Of a stretch of DNA of 64,000 nucleotides, positions 41,922-49,996 are shown in pieces. This DNA is from a bacterium (lineage in GTDB: Bacteria; Cyanobacteriota; Vampirovibrionia; Obscuribacterales; Obscuribacteraceae). The position numbers were made by a program, and so were the translations under genes. The stretch lies in the NCBI GenBank assembly GCA_018062085.1, contig JAGOSY010000001.1:124001-188000 (forward strand), given 5' to 3'. Positions within the stretch are counted from its first letter, which is position 1; each line of letters opens with the position of its first letter. A model generated the notes under the pieces. That model was not told where the DNA came from. It saw only the letters and a program-made list of their open reading frames with translations, and ran no database searches.

Positions 41922-42299
41922 TCACTTTGGCCCCAAATCGAGCAGTAATATTGCGATCTCTTCTAAATCAGATAGCTGTTTATCTGTTAGCACGCCGATT
42001 CTTTTAACAAGCCGTTCTATGGAAACGCTACGCAATTGCTCAGTCATAAAAAACGTGGTGGCACTTAAGCCATTGGATGGCAACGGCTCGACTCGAATAT
42101 GATTAGGCACAGGCCTTCCAGAAGCATCATAGCGAGCAGTGCGAGTACCTGGTACAACAAACGTCAGACCAAGCGCAGACGAGTCTATTAAGTCAGACGA
42201 TAAAACCACGCTAGGCCGAGAGCCGCGTTGCTCACGCCCAGTGGTAGGATCGAAATCAATGATCCAAATATCACCGCGCCTAATCGAGAGAGTGCGCAT
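41922..42299 (-). CDS. mazF: MazF/PemK-family toxin
   Basis: A 125-residue MazF-family mRNA endoribonuclease. Landmarks: IRRGDIWIIDFDPTTGREQR with the RGD(I/V)W opening and the active-site loop, GSRPSVVLSSDLI, VPGTR followed by RPVPNHIRVEPL and FFMTEQLRSVSIERL, which contains the conserved (T)(E/D)Q.R motif. Length is typical. The antitoxin is not upstream on the same strand as usual but divergent at 42600. The transcript would start near 42420, leaving about 120 leader bases. Confidence 0.9.
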   Translation of the reverse strand: MRTLSIRRGDIWIIDFDPTTGREQRGSRPSVVLSSDLIDSSALGLTFVVPGTRTARYDASGRPVPNHIRVEPLPSNGLSATTFFMTEQLRSVSIERLVKRIGVLTDKQLSDLEEIAILLLDLGPK

Positions 42300-42426
42300 G
42301 AGTCGCTCCTAAAAACTATTGCTTAAAACTGACGACGATCCCAGCGGCCATCCACCCACAAACGACCTAACCAGTTAAAACCATCGCATCGAACCGCCAA
42401 CACGATACGCTAACAATTACGTATAC

Positions 42427-42454
42427 ACTATACTCGCGCCAGAGCAGCTGTCAA
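42427..42454 (-). promoter_or_regulatory. mazF promoter
   Basis: On the minus strand TTGACA (42454-42449) is followed after 16 bases by TATAGT (42432-42427). GTATACACT at 42421-42429 overlaps the -10 and repeats at the antitoxin promoter, marking a shared operator. Confidence 0.65.
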
Positions 42455-42540
42455 GAGATACTTGCGCCCACACCGGCCAAATCTACTGCGGCCAGCAAAT
42501 ACGCTTTCCTTAACTGCGGCAATCACAACTAACGGAAAGG

Positions 42541-42583
42541 TTGACAAGCGATCGCGCAATGTATACACTTAACGTACACATTT
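42541..42583 (+). promoter_or_regulatory. antitoxin promoter with operator
   Basis: TTGACA (42541-42546) and TACACT (42564-42569) with a 17-base spacer. GTATACACT at 42561-42569 repeats the element in front of mazF, and TACA-N4-TGTA (within 42575-42586) is a further inverted repeat. This suggests binding by the antitoxin itself at both divergent promoters. Confidence 0.6.
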
Positions 42584-42599
42584 GTACACCGGGGGCATT

Positions 42600-42884
42600 A
42601 TGAGTCAAGCCGCTAAAGACAAGAAACAACCCTTAGTCAGAATAGACATTACGGATAAAGCCATGCTCGATCAAATGACCGCAGCAACCGGCGAAAGCGC
42701 ACCTAAGCTGCTACACCGTGCCATCGCATCGTTGAAGAAGGAACTTTTCTTCGGGCAGATGAACGATGCCTATCGTGGACTACGGAAAAATGAAGCTATC
42801 TGGTCTCAGGAGCAAGCAGAACGCAAGTTATTTGAAAATGCTTCCGGTGACGGTTTAACTTTCGATTCAGCCGATTCTAAGTAA
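42600..42884 (+). CDS. MazE-like RHH antitoxin
   Basis: A 94-residue antitoxin: basic start, RHH strand PLVRIDITDKAMLDQMTAAT, GESAPKLLHRAIASLKKELF and then the MazF-binding tail QMNDAYRGLRKNEAIW-SQEQAERK. The KKELFF.QMN.AY..LR.....W block is typical of antitoxins paired with MazF in cyanobacteria-like genomes. ATG 42600 is chosen since the frame's first Met (42582) is inside the operator region. It is divergent from mazF, an uncommon order. A zinc-ribbon gene follows on the same strand. Confidence 0.75.
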   Translation: MSQAAKDKKQPLVRIDITDKAMLDQMTAATGESAPKLLHRAIASLKKELFFGQMNDAYRGLRKNEAIWSQEQAERKLFENASGDGLTFDSADSK

Positions 42885-43009
42885 CACTCGACCATCGGCA
42901 CCGATGGCGGTGCATAGATGAGTTCCATTTAGCTTGCCCTAGACGAGAAAGACTGGCGCAACGTGCTAAACTTGCCCAAAAGCGCAATAAAACCGCACCA
43001 ACAGAACAA

Positions 43010-44659
43010 GTGAAGAAGCGCCGCGGGGAACAAGTCTTGAAGAAAATATCGCTTTCAGAAGGGCATCCGCAAATTGCCAAAGAATGGCACACTGAAAGAA
43101 ATTTAGACTGTTCGCCCGACGAAGTAAGCATCAGCTCAAACAAAGTGGTCTGGTGGAAATGCCAGAGCAATCCAGCGCATGAGTGGGAGCAGCGAGTTAT
43201 AAAAAGAGTAGGGTGGCCTGAGTGCCGGTTTTGTGTGGCAGAAAAGAGGTCACTAGCAAAAAACTTTCCAGCGGTTGCAAACGAATGGCACCATGAATTA
43301 AACGGCGACCTAACTCCAGCAGACGTTGCCGGCAAAGGCCGTGAGCGGGCCTGGTGGCAATGTCAAAGTAATATAAATCACGTTTGGCAAACATCTGTGT
43401 GCAACAGAACCGGTGGCAGGCAATCAGGCTGCCCGTATTGCGCAGGAAAAAAGGTCGACGACTCGAACTCTATTATGAGCCTGCGCCCAGACCTCCTCAA
43501 AGAATGGCATCCAACTAAAAACAAGACTATTAAACCTGATCAAGTGACCTGCGGATCGCAAAAGAAGGTATGGTGGCAATGCTCTAAAAACGAGAAACAT
43601 GAATGGGAAACAGGGGCCAGAGATAGGACACAGAAAGAAGGGGGTTGCCCTTTTTGCTCACGCAAATATGTTAGTGATGACAATCGACTTTCTATAAAAA
43701 ACCCTGAACTAGCAGCAGAATGGCATCCGACCAAAAATCGAATCGTCTATACAGACTCATCACATGGCACTTTCTTCAGTTCACTGAACAAATCCGTGGC
43801 TCCTAAAGACCGCGAAAAACTCAATAGAAGAAGATTAGGACCGTCCGATGTGCCTGTTTCTGGCAATGAAATTGTATGGTGGAAATGCATGGCCAAAGGC
43901 CATGAATGGCGCGCACGAATCTCCAGTCGAAGCCTAGACGGACAAGGCTGCCCGTACTGTTCCGGACGTCGCATCATTACTGACGAGACGAGCCTGGCTG
44001 CAAAATTTCCTACGGTAGCAAGGCAGTGGCATCCGGTTAGGAACAAGCCCCTGTCTCCTTCAGAAGTTGGGCCTAATACTAGACTGTCACCATGGTGGCG
44101 CTGCCACAGGTCAGCAATACACGTTTGGCAGGCTGAAATCAGCCATGTTGTAACTGCATTCAAAAATGGCAACAGTGGCTGTCCTTTTTGTGCAAACCGC
44201 CGTGTTTGCAAGGATAACAATCTTGCGGCAAAATATCCGACGCAGGTCGAGCAAATGTGGCACCGTTCGAGAAATGGGCAGCTAGAAGCAAGCGAAGTCG
44301 CAGCTGGGAGCACAAAAGCTGTATGGTGGCAGTGCCCAAAATCTGTAGATCACGAGTGGAGCAGCCCGATCTGCCAAATCACAAAATCATGGAAAGAGGG
44401 AAATACTGGCTGTTCATTTTGCTTGGGCAGAAAAGTGGCACCAGGAGAATCACTTGCAGCGAAGCATCCCAATCTTGTCAAATACTTTGACCGCCCTCGC
44501 AATCTTCCTATAAAGCCATCTAAAATAAGTGATCGTGGATACCGTCTTATATGGTGGCGCTGCCCCAAACTACACATCTGGGAAGAAGGAGTCAGCTACG
44601 TTGTCAGACGATGGCAGGAGGGCAAAATAATCTGCCCACAGTGCCGAACGCAGGAATGA
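43010..44659 (+). CDS. multi-repeat zinc-ribbon protein (DUF4379 type), copy 3
   Basis: A 549-residue protein with about seven zinc-ribbon units, each opening with AKEWH, VANEWH or similar, then WWKC or WWQC...HEW and closing C..C (CRFC, CPYC, CPFC, CPYC, CPFC, CSFC, CPQC). Between units 3 and 4 an insertion of about 35 residues (TDSSHGTFFSSLNKSVAPKD) breaks the regular period. GTG 43010 is a weak start; the frame is open without ATG back to 42881 and reads as plausible basic helix, so translation may begin earlier. It is longer and more diverged than copies 1 and 2. Confidence 0.8.
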   Translation: MKKRRGEQVLKKISLSEGHPQIAKEWHTERNLDCSPDEVSISSNKVVWWKCQSNPAHEWEQRVIKRVGWPECRFCVAEKRSLAKNFPAVANEWHHELNGDLTPADVAGKGRERAWWQCQSNINHVWQTSVCNRTGGRQSGCPYCAGKKVDDSNSIMSLRPDLLKEWHPTKNKTIKPDQVTCGSQKKVWWQCSKNEKHEWETGARDRTQKEGGCPFCSRKYVSDDNRLSIKNPELAAEWHPTKNRIVYTDSSHGTFFSSLNKSVAPKDREKLNRRRLGPSDVPVSGNEIVWWKCMAKGHEWRARISSRSLDGQGCPYCSGRRIITDETSLAAKFPTVARQWHPVRNKPLSPSEVGPNTRLSPWWRCHRSAIHVWQAEISHVVTAFKNGNSGCPFCANRRVCKDNNLAAKYPTQVEQMWHRSRNGQLEASEVAAGSTKAVWWQCPKSVDHEWSSPICQITKSWKEGNTGCSFCLGRKVAPGESLAAKHPNLVKYFDRPRNLPIKPSKISDRGYRLIWWRCPKLHIWEEGVSYVVRRWQEGKIICPQCRTQE

Positions 44660-44681
44660 GTCAAGGGAAGCAGATACGATA

Positions 44682-44738
44682 ATCTGACAATTGGGTTTGA
44701 CAAACAAGACCGGGTCTATAAATTCGAAGCTTAAGACA
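44682..44738 (+). promoter_or_regulatory. duplicated promoter-operator cassette, copy 1
   Basis: About 57 bases nearly identical to 45521-45577. It contains TTGACA (44697-44702), the palindrome AGACC-G-GGTCT (44707-44717) and TATAAA (44717-44722). The palindrome lies between the -35 and -10, typical of a repressor site. The -35/-10 spacing (14, or 16 to TAAATT) is short. Confidence 0.6.
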
Positions 44739-44840
44739 AGCCATTCAATTAGAGCTGGTCTCGCTTGTGACCGGCCGCGACCCAAGTTATCGTTCCACCC
44801 ATCATAAACTCTCGTGAGAATCATGCATTATACTTGCCGC

Positions 44841-45521
44841 ATGAATCAACCGAAGGGAAACCCAAGTCGACTTTCCAAAGAACAGGTCATCTGGCTAAAC
44901 TGCCTAATCTTAGCACTGCTGGTTGGTCGTCTTGGCTTGGGCGGCTATTACTTTGCCAACGAACAGCTAGAGAATTTTGCCACGGCTATTTGGGCACTGA
45001 TGCTTGTCTTTGTCGCAGTTGTTATCTCTATGGGACCTAAAAGCATCGTACGAACAATTAGCCTGGTACTGGCAATACCAATAGCAATGCTAGCTTCTTT
45101 AGGAGCTTACGTGGATGCTGCCAGCTCCCCCGAGAATCCCGACCGAATCGAGTTGGCGGCCCAGGTTGGCGATGTGACCTTTGAGCTAGTCTCTAAGTAT
45201 GACGTTACCTACTACGAGATTTGCAAACGATGGCTTGAACTGAACATGAGGCGTCCGGTGCTAAACGGCATTTTAGAGCAGCAAGAAAGACTGATTAGTG
45301 TTCAACCTGCCTTTGGAGCCACAGCGGAATTGATAGACAACGGCAAGAATATTCAATTTAGCTCACCAGCTTTGCTTGGCCGCAAAGCGATTCTCCGCAC
45401 CTATAGCACTGACTGGAACGAAGCGAAAAAACACGGCCATGAGCATATTCAACTGACACCAGTAGAACAAAAAGCAACAGGCATCCAACTAGCCTTGTGG
45501 CCATTGCAACCAGCTCAATGA
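44841..45521 (+). CDS. membrane protein with soluble C-terminal domain
   Basis: A 226-residue protein with three transmembrane helices in the first 100 residues (VIWLNCLILALLVGRLGLGG, AIWALMLVFVAVVISMG, TISLVLAIPIAMLASLGAYV) and a soluble C-terminal domain. I do not recognise it. ATG 44841 (MNQPKGNPSRL) is preferred over the frame's first codon at 44814. It begins about 140 bases after promoter cassette 1 and its stop lies at cassette 2. Confidence 0.6.
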   Translation: MNQPKGNPSRLSKEQVIWLNCLILALLVGRLGLGGYYFANEQLENFATAIWALMLVFVAVVISMGPKSIVRTISLVLAIPIAMLASLGAYVDAASSPENPDRIELAAQVGDVTFELVSKYDVTYYEICKRWLELNMRRPVLNGILEQQERLISVQPAFGATAELIDNGKNIQFSSPALLGRKAILRTYSTDWNEAKKHGHEHIQLTPVEQKATGIQLALWPLQPAQ

Positions 45522-45577
45522 TCTGACAATTGGGTTTGACAAACAAGACCTGGTCTATAAACTCCAAGCTGAAGATA
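45521..45577 (+). promoter_or_regulatory. duplicated promoter-operator cassette, copy 2
   Basis: Starts at the upstream stop codon. TTGACA (45536-45541), palindrome AGACC-T-GGTCT (45546-45556) and TATAAA follow in the same arrangement as copy 1. Only the central base of the palindrome differs, so both arms are conserved. Confidence 0.6.
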
Positions 45578-45630
45578 AAGGCGATTGGCCATGGTATAAA
45601 TCAATTGGCTACTACATACAGAGCACTAGC

Positions 45631-45921
45631 TTGACTGACGAACCGAAAAAACCAAAGAATTCGAAAAAACGCAGCATTATGTTTGCCTTGCTAGCATTCG
45701 GCGCCTCCTTTATCGTCGGCGCGTTCTACGGAATGATAGCGGGCGGTGAAGAAATGGAAAGATATGATGCTTCAAGCGAGTCAAAGCCAACACGAGCGGA
45801 ATACGTCAGCCATCAGGTCAACCAAGGTCTCTTTGGCGGCATTGCGTTTGGCGTCATTGGCCTAGGCGTGAATCTATTCTGGTGCAACCTCTCATGGGCC
45901 AAGGGCACTGTTCAAAATTAG
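45631..45921 (+). CDS. small two-helix membrane protein
   Basis: A 96-residue protein with a very basic N-terminus, one helix (MFALLAFGASFIVGAFYGMI) and a second near the C-terminus (GLFGGIAFGVIGLGVNLFWC). No family is recognised. TTG 45631 is the start; ATG alternatives would remove the first helix. It is read from the second promoter cassette, and likely shares regulation with 44841-45521. Confidence 0.55.
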   Translation: MTDEPKKPKNSKKRSIMFALLAFGASFIVGAFYGMIAGGEEMERYDASSESKPTRAEYVSHQVNQGLFGGIAFGVIGLGVNLFWCNLSWAKGTVQN

Positions 45922-46000
45922 ATGTTCCCGTTATCTTCCTGAAGAGTTTTTCCGACGGCTCTAGAGAACGCTTGACGCCATGGTCACCACAGCTAGTCTT

Positions 46001-46462
46001 TCATTTTTTTGATCGATTAATTGCCAGTTGCAGTTTGTTCAATTGTTCAGGATCGAGCATAAATTCAAATTCCTTCATTCGACCTATGTATGACTCATCG
46101 TCTTGCCCCAAGAATAGAGCATCATTGTCGCGTTTGAGAATGTTGTTAAAGATTGCGTATAGCGCATTCATATCTGCATTGCTGAAAGCAACTAATGCCC
46201 TTGTTATAACCGCCAAGGTGTCAGGACTAATATCATTGGAAAAATCAATACAGAAGTGGTGAGTAACTTTATTGCGATGATAATTTATGCAGAAACCATC
46301 TTCAGGTGGGAATCTTTCGACATTCAGCCAATTCTCATCGTCAAGACTTAACGTCAAGCTGTCTGGCGCATACCAGTCAATAGAACGAACAACTTGCTCG
46401 ACATCGTCACTTCGCAGATTCTCTATAGAACGCGGAGTCTCCGAGTGGACTTCAAGAATCAT
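46001..46462 (-). CDS. hypothetical cytoplasmic protein, possibly immunity-like
   Basis: A 153-residue acidic protein (SDDVEQVVRSIDWYAPDSLT, LSLDDENWLNVERFPPEDGF, SPDTLAVITRALVAFSNADM). ATG 46462 has GGAAGG nine bases upstream; the frame opens at 46483. The overall look, a strand-rich domain opening with a D-E-V repeat, recalls Imm1-type immunity proteins of polymorphic toxins, but I cannot confirm it. It is monocistronic. Confidence 0.55.
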   Translation of the reverse strand: MILEVHSETPRSIENLRSDDVEQVVRSIDWYAPDSLTLSLDDENWLNVERFPPEDGFCINYHRNKVTHHFCIDFSNDISPDTLAVITRALVAFSNADMNALYAIFNNILKRDNDALFLGQDDESYIGRMKEFEFMLDPEQLNKLQLAINRSKK

Positions 46463-46745
46463 GGACCATTGCCTTCCTATCAAAATGGGTGAGTAATTTA
46501 GAAACCCATAGACCAGTCATTTCATCTTGGCTCGATGAAGTAATTTCGTTGAAAAATCTTGATGATTGAACCTCGCTGATGGCTATTGAACAAGAGGCTC
46601 CAATTGGCATCTTACCCCGGCAGACGAAGAATCAATAAACTAAGCAAACTTAAACTAGATAAAACCATCCAATTGTAGTCTACCTAACCGTTATTAATTA
46701 GAATAGCGGGTAAGTTAAGCACTGAGGTAAGCGAGGGCAAAGCCG
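46463..46745. other. intergenic stretch
   Basis: Divergent region between the acidic hypothetical protein and the Cys-rich peptide. I see no gene or strong inverted repeat. Only AT-rich sequence and a possible TTAATT/TAGAAT-type element near 46695-46705 are noted. Confidence 0.4.
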
Positions 46746-46979
46746 GTGGGGAAATTTGCAATAGCGGCGCTGATTTGCTTAGCCGCGAGCGTCGGCGCTG
46801 CCGCCCAGGCCAGCACTTGCGTGGGCGCGAACCCTTGCATGGCTTGTCACACCTGTTCAGCGTGCAAGCGATGTTCTAAAATGGGGCTGACCTGCGGAGT
46901 GTGCGCGGGTGGCAGCAATGGGAATGGCAAACAGATTCATAGCCATGACAAGGATAAGTTAGCGGTGAAGGTGAAGTAG
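46746..46979 (+). CDS. exported Cys-rich peptide with the C-x5-C-x2-C motif
   Basis: A 77-residue secreted peptide: signal MGKFAIAALICLAASVGAAA, then seven cysteines at 25, 31, 34, 37, 40, 43 and 50 followed by Gly-Val, and a Cys at 53. The same spacing and the SAC core occur at the C-terminus of 50918-51979. Four CxxC steps in a row suit metal binding or heavy disulfide cross-linking. The start is GTG 46746. No known family was recognised. The polar tail (HSHDKDKLAVKVK) is probably flexible. Confidence 0.7.
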   Translation: MGKFAIAALICLAASVGAAAQASTCVGANPCMACHTCSACKRCSKMGLTCGVCAGGSNGNGKQIHSHDKDKLAVKVK

Positions 46980-47026
46980 TCATCACATGGAGTCCAGTCC
47001 AAGGAATCTCAAGGTAGCTTAGACGC

Positions 47027-47971
47027 GTGTTTGTAACGCAAGACCCGAGAGAAATTAATTTGGTAGCGACTTCACTTACCTTGCTTAGCTGGAACAAAGA
47101 TCCAAAAGCCAGACTCTGTGGTAATTCGTGGCGTAACGCTGTGCGAACAGTATGCTACCTTTTCACGCTCGCCTTGCTCAGCAACCCCCATCAAGCTATG
47201 GCGGCCAACAGACCAATTTCACTAAGCATAAAAAACGCAGATCGAAGTGATGCCAAGATTCTAGGACCATATTGCCAATCACTCAGACAGTCGCTAATGG
47301 CAAACTGGAGACACAATTCGGAGCCATCAGACATAAAGACAGTAGTTCACTTCATGATTAATTCGAATGGCGAAATGAGCCATGTCGAGTTAGCAGAAAG
47401 TTCAGGTGATAGCTCTTTCGACTCGGCAGCGACCAGGGCAGTTCAACAGAGCAATCCTCATAGCCCCCTTCCCCGCTTCAACAAGTCGGTACTGGTAGTG
47501 AACGCCACATTCAACAGCATGTTACTTCCAAGAGTAGCTAAATCTAAATATCAAAACCGCTCACATGCTGAGGACCTCGCTTATAGAATGGGCAACACCA
47601 ATAAGGCCATCGACTATACCCCCGCTCGAAGCCAAGAGCACGATTGGATCGAGGACGAACAGACTTCAGTACCGGTTCAAAGAGCTTCGATTAGTCGCAG
47701 ATCAGCTGAGCAATTCACAAACTCTTACGAAGCGCCTGAGAATACCAACGACCATGGCCGATCAAGCCAAAGTGTGGAAACCAACGGAGAAGAACGAACT
47801 CGGTATCAAGCCGATTCCCAGCCAAGCCATTCAAGCGAAAAAGCAGGTGGCGGTGAACTTAAATTTATTGCTCCTGAGAGGCTTCAATATTGCACCGAAG
47901 ATCAAATACAAAGATACTTGGCCCAGCTTCACGAGTTTTTGCAACGACCAGTCACACTTCGAATGCGGTGA
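47027..47971 (+). CDS. exported TonB C-terminal-domain protein
   Basis: A 314-residue protein with a signal-like segment (AVRTVCYLFTLALLSNPHQA) from about residue 38 and a TonB/TolA-type C-terminal fold at about 90-170: LRQSLMANWRHNSEP, VHFMINSNGEMSHVELAESS, SFDSAATRAVQQSNPHSPLP. The remainder is long, polar and probably disordered. Such domains normally contact outer-membrane or envelope partners. GTG 47027 is uncertain; a later start nearer the signal segment is possible. It heads a four-gene operon. Confidence 0.65.
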   Translation: MFVTQDPREINLVATSLTLLSWNKDPKARLCGNSWRNAVRTVCYLFTLALLSNPHQAMAANRPISLSIKNADRSDAKILGPYCQSLRQSLMANWRHNSEPSDIKTVVHFMINSNGEMSHVELAESSGDSSFDSAATRAVQQSNPHSPLPRFNKSVLVVNATFNSMLLPRVAKSKYQNRSHAEDLAYRMGNTNKAIDYTPARSQEHDWIEDEQTSVPVQRASISRRSAEQFTNSYEAPENTNDHGRSSQSVETNGEERTRYQADSQPSHSSEKAGGGELKFIAPERLQYCTEDQIQRYLAQLHEFLQRPVTLRMR

Positions 47972-47978
47972 GGATATC

Positions 47979-48821
47979 TTGCGGATCTATCTAAACAACA
48001 CTCTTTGCGGCCTCGCGAAAATAGCAGTCGTTGTCGCCTCAATTGGCGTGCACCAACTACTGCAAACGGAGAAAGCAATTGCTGAAACAACTACAACTCG
48101 CTTAGAAGGTGGGATCAACCACAAAGTAGAACTAGCACCAGGCCTCGCCTCGTTAAAGCCTGGTGGCGATTTCTCAATAGATTTTCTTCGCCCACAGCCA
48201 AACGACTCGTGGGTAAAAATTCCTCAATGGCTCGCTGGTACATGGCGCTCACTAAACGTCCTGAGAACATTTAGATACGACGAGAAATCAGGACAAACCG
48301 ACAATTCATCGCAAATTATACAAAAAACATCGCGTGAGATATTTGGATTGCAGCAAGACTCAGCTGGCGATATTTGGACACTTTCTATCAATCCGAATCC
48401 GACGCTAGGGCAAGAACGCACGCTTGAAGGAAGCGAGGGAACGCCTGGCCAACTCACCGCCATTGACAGCTATGGAATTAGCAAGAGCGACTATCAGCAA
48501 ACCAGCACTGATAGAGCCACCATTAGCTCTTCATCCGAAGAAATTCGGGTGGACAAAGCAACCAACAAAATTGTAAGCATAGAAACTCAAAAAATAATTC
48601 GCAAGTTTAGCTTACTTGAAGATGGCTTAGTATCTTGCCTTTGCGATCAGACAAGTTTCGACAAAGACGGTACTCCAGCTAGTAAACAAAAGTTCGTGAT
48701 TGTATCGCGCAGAATTGAGCCTTTCAAAAATCAAGACGATTTAAACGCAATCAAATTAAAAAGTTCATTCGAAAAATTTCTAGACAAAACAGGACAACTC
48801 AATTTAAAGAATGGCCACTAG
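47979..48821 (+). CDS. exported protein, KIPxWxAGxW family member 1
   Basis: A 280-residue protein. TTG 47979 lies 7 bases after the TonB gene stop, with GAGG five bases before it, and gives a signal peptide (LCGLAKIAVVVASIGVHQLL). The body contains KIPQWLAGTWRSL and later DKATNKIVSIETQK, both echoed in the paralogue at 49997 (KIPSWAAGSWKTL, DKATGAIISTTQKQ). These suggest a beta-barrel-like lipocalin or similar small-ligand fold, which is a guess. The frame stays open to 47565 but that start overlaps the previous gene. Confidence 0.6.
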   Translation: MRIYLNNTLCGLAKIAVVVASIGVHQLLQTEKAIAETTTTRLEGGINHKVELAPGLASLKPGGDFSIDFLRPQPNDSWVKIPQWLAGTWRSLNVLRTFRYDEKSGQTDNSSQIIQKTSREIFGLQQDSAGDIWTLSINPNPTLGQERTLEGSEGTPGQLTAIDSYGISKSDYQQTSTDRATISSSSEEIRVDKATNKIVSIETQKIIRKFSLLEDGLVSCLCDQTSFDKDGTPASKQKFVIVSRRIEPFKNQDDLNAIKLKSSFEKFLDKTGQLNLKNGH

Positions 48822-49995
48822 TAAAATGCAAGCTAGCAACAGAATCAGACTTGCCCTAACTTTGGCAATACTACTTTGCCTCGGAGTTTCGCCAGCAACT
48901 CGAGCCATCGACTCGATTGCAGAAGCGTATCTTGTTCAAGGGAAGAGAGAATACGAGAAAGGTAATTATGCCGCAGCTAAAAGACTCTTTAATAAAGCAG
49001 CCTACAACGCAGATAATATTTATAAAGACAAGCTCTATGTGGCAGCAATCTATCAGAATGCAGCAGAAGCATACAAGCAGCTAATTCATGTAAATAGAGA
49101 CTATTCAGACAATAGAGATGACAATCTTGCCGTAGCCTTCCTCTCGAAAAAACTCGAACCGTTGAATCCTCGTCAAGATGCAGACGTAGATTCTACAACC
49201 CCAGATGAAACAAGAGCGCGAGAAGTAAACGAGAAGCTTACTAGCGTTGCTTACCCAAATGTGCCAATTGCTAGCAGTGAAAAAATTCAGTGGATTGCTG
49301 TTCACTACTTGAGATTATCGCTACAAATCAAAGAACTGACTCTCGGAACAAACTCCGTGCCTGTCGCAAATTCTATGGAAACACTCGCGTTACTCTACGA
49401 AGAATTCAACACTCAATTGGAAGAAGCAGAAGCACTAATGCGGAAAGCGATTGAAATAAGAAAATCTGTCGAAGGCAAGAACAATCCGAATTGCGCTATC
49501 TCGTACAGCAGTCTGGCAAAAATAATGAAAACCAGCGCAGAAAGCCATGCAGACTACGATGTAAAAGTCGCCAAGCTAAAGGACAGCGTCGAAGCGTACA
49601 AGACTAGTCTTGCTATTCTGAACACAAATAAACTATCCAAAAGCAATCTCGCAGGTCAGAACCTAGGCAAGCTGTCATTGATTCATTATGACAAACCTCT
49701 CCGAAACTTCCCCGCCTCCATTATTGAGTTTGAACAAGCGTATGACATTTTGAGCATAGACAAGGGCCACCAGAAAGAGTTCAAAGCATTTCAACAAGAA
49801 CATTACAAAATAGCAGAACTCGCTCTAGATAGCGCTAGACAAAAGTTTCAAGCAGCCAGCGAGAAATCCACAGCGCTAAAAACCGCAGCAGCTCGGGTCG
49901 TGCTGAGAAGCGCAAAGCGGGCTGACAATCAAAACTATGTTGACGCGTTTAGCAGTTGCTTAAAAGACTTGACCAGCAAGACCAAGAAGAAGTGA
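48811..49995 (+). CDS. exported TPR protein
   Basis: A 394-residue protein with a signal peptide (ALTLAILLCLGVSPATRA) and helical repeats: LVQGKREYEKGNYAAAKRLF then AIYQNAAEAYKQL, and the later EEFNTQLEEAEALMRKAIEI. The central pair is Sel1/TPR-like. It overlaps the preceding gene by 11 bases and is followed by 1 base before the next ATG. It sits between the two KIPxWxAGxW paralogues, so it may scaffold them. Confidence 0.65.
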   Translation: MATSKMQASNRIRLALTLAILLCLGVSPATRAIDSIAEAYLVQGKREYEKGNYAAAKRLFNKAAYNADNIYKDKLYVAAIYQNAAEAYKQLIHVNRDYSDNRDDNLAVAFLSKKLEPLNPRQDADVDSTTPDETRAREVNEKLTSVAYPNVPIASSEKIQWIAVHYLRLSLQIKELTLGTNSVPVANSMETLALLYEEFNTQLEEAEALMRKAIEIRKSVEGKNNPNCAISYSSLAKIMKTSAESHADYDVKVAKLKDSVEAYKTSLAILNTNKLSKSNLAGQNLGKLSLIHYDKPLRNFPASIIEFEQAYDILSIDKGHQKEFKAFQQEHYKIAELALDSARQKFQAASEKSTALKTAAARVVLRSAKRADNQNYVDAFSSCLKDLTSKTKKK

Positions 49996-49996
49996 A

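Noticed and set aside
43747-44313. Minus-strand 188-codon frame
   Set aside because: Antisense shadow of the zinc-ribbon repeats; conserved codons make long shadow frames likely.
45961-46262. Plus-strand frame around 45.9-46.3 kb
   Set aside because: Shadow of the minus-strand acidic protein gene, which has a good ribosome-binding site.
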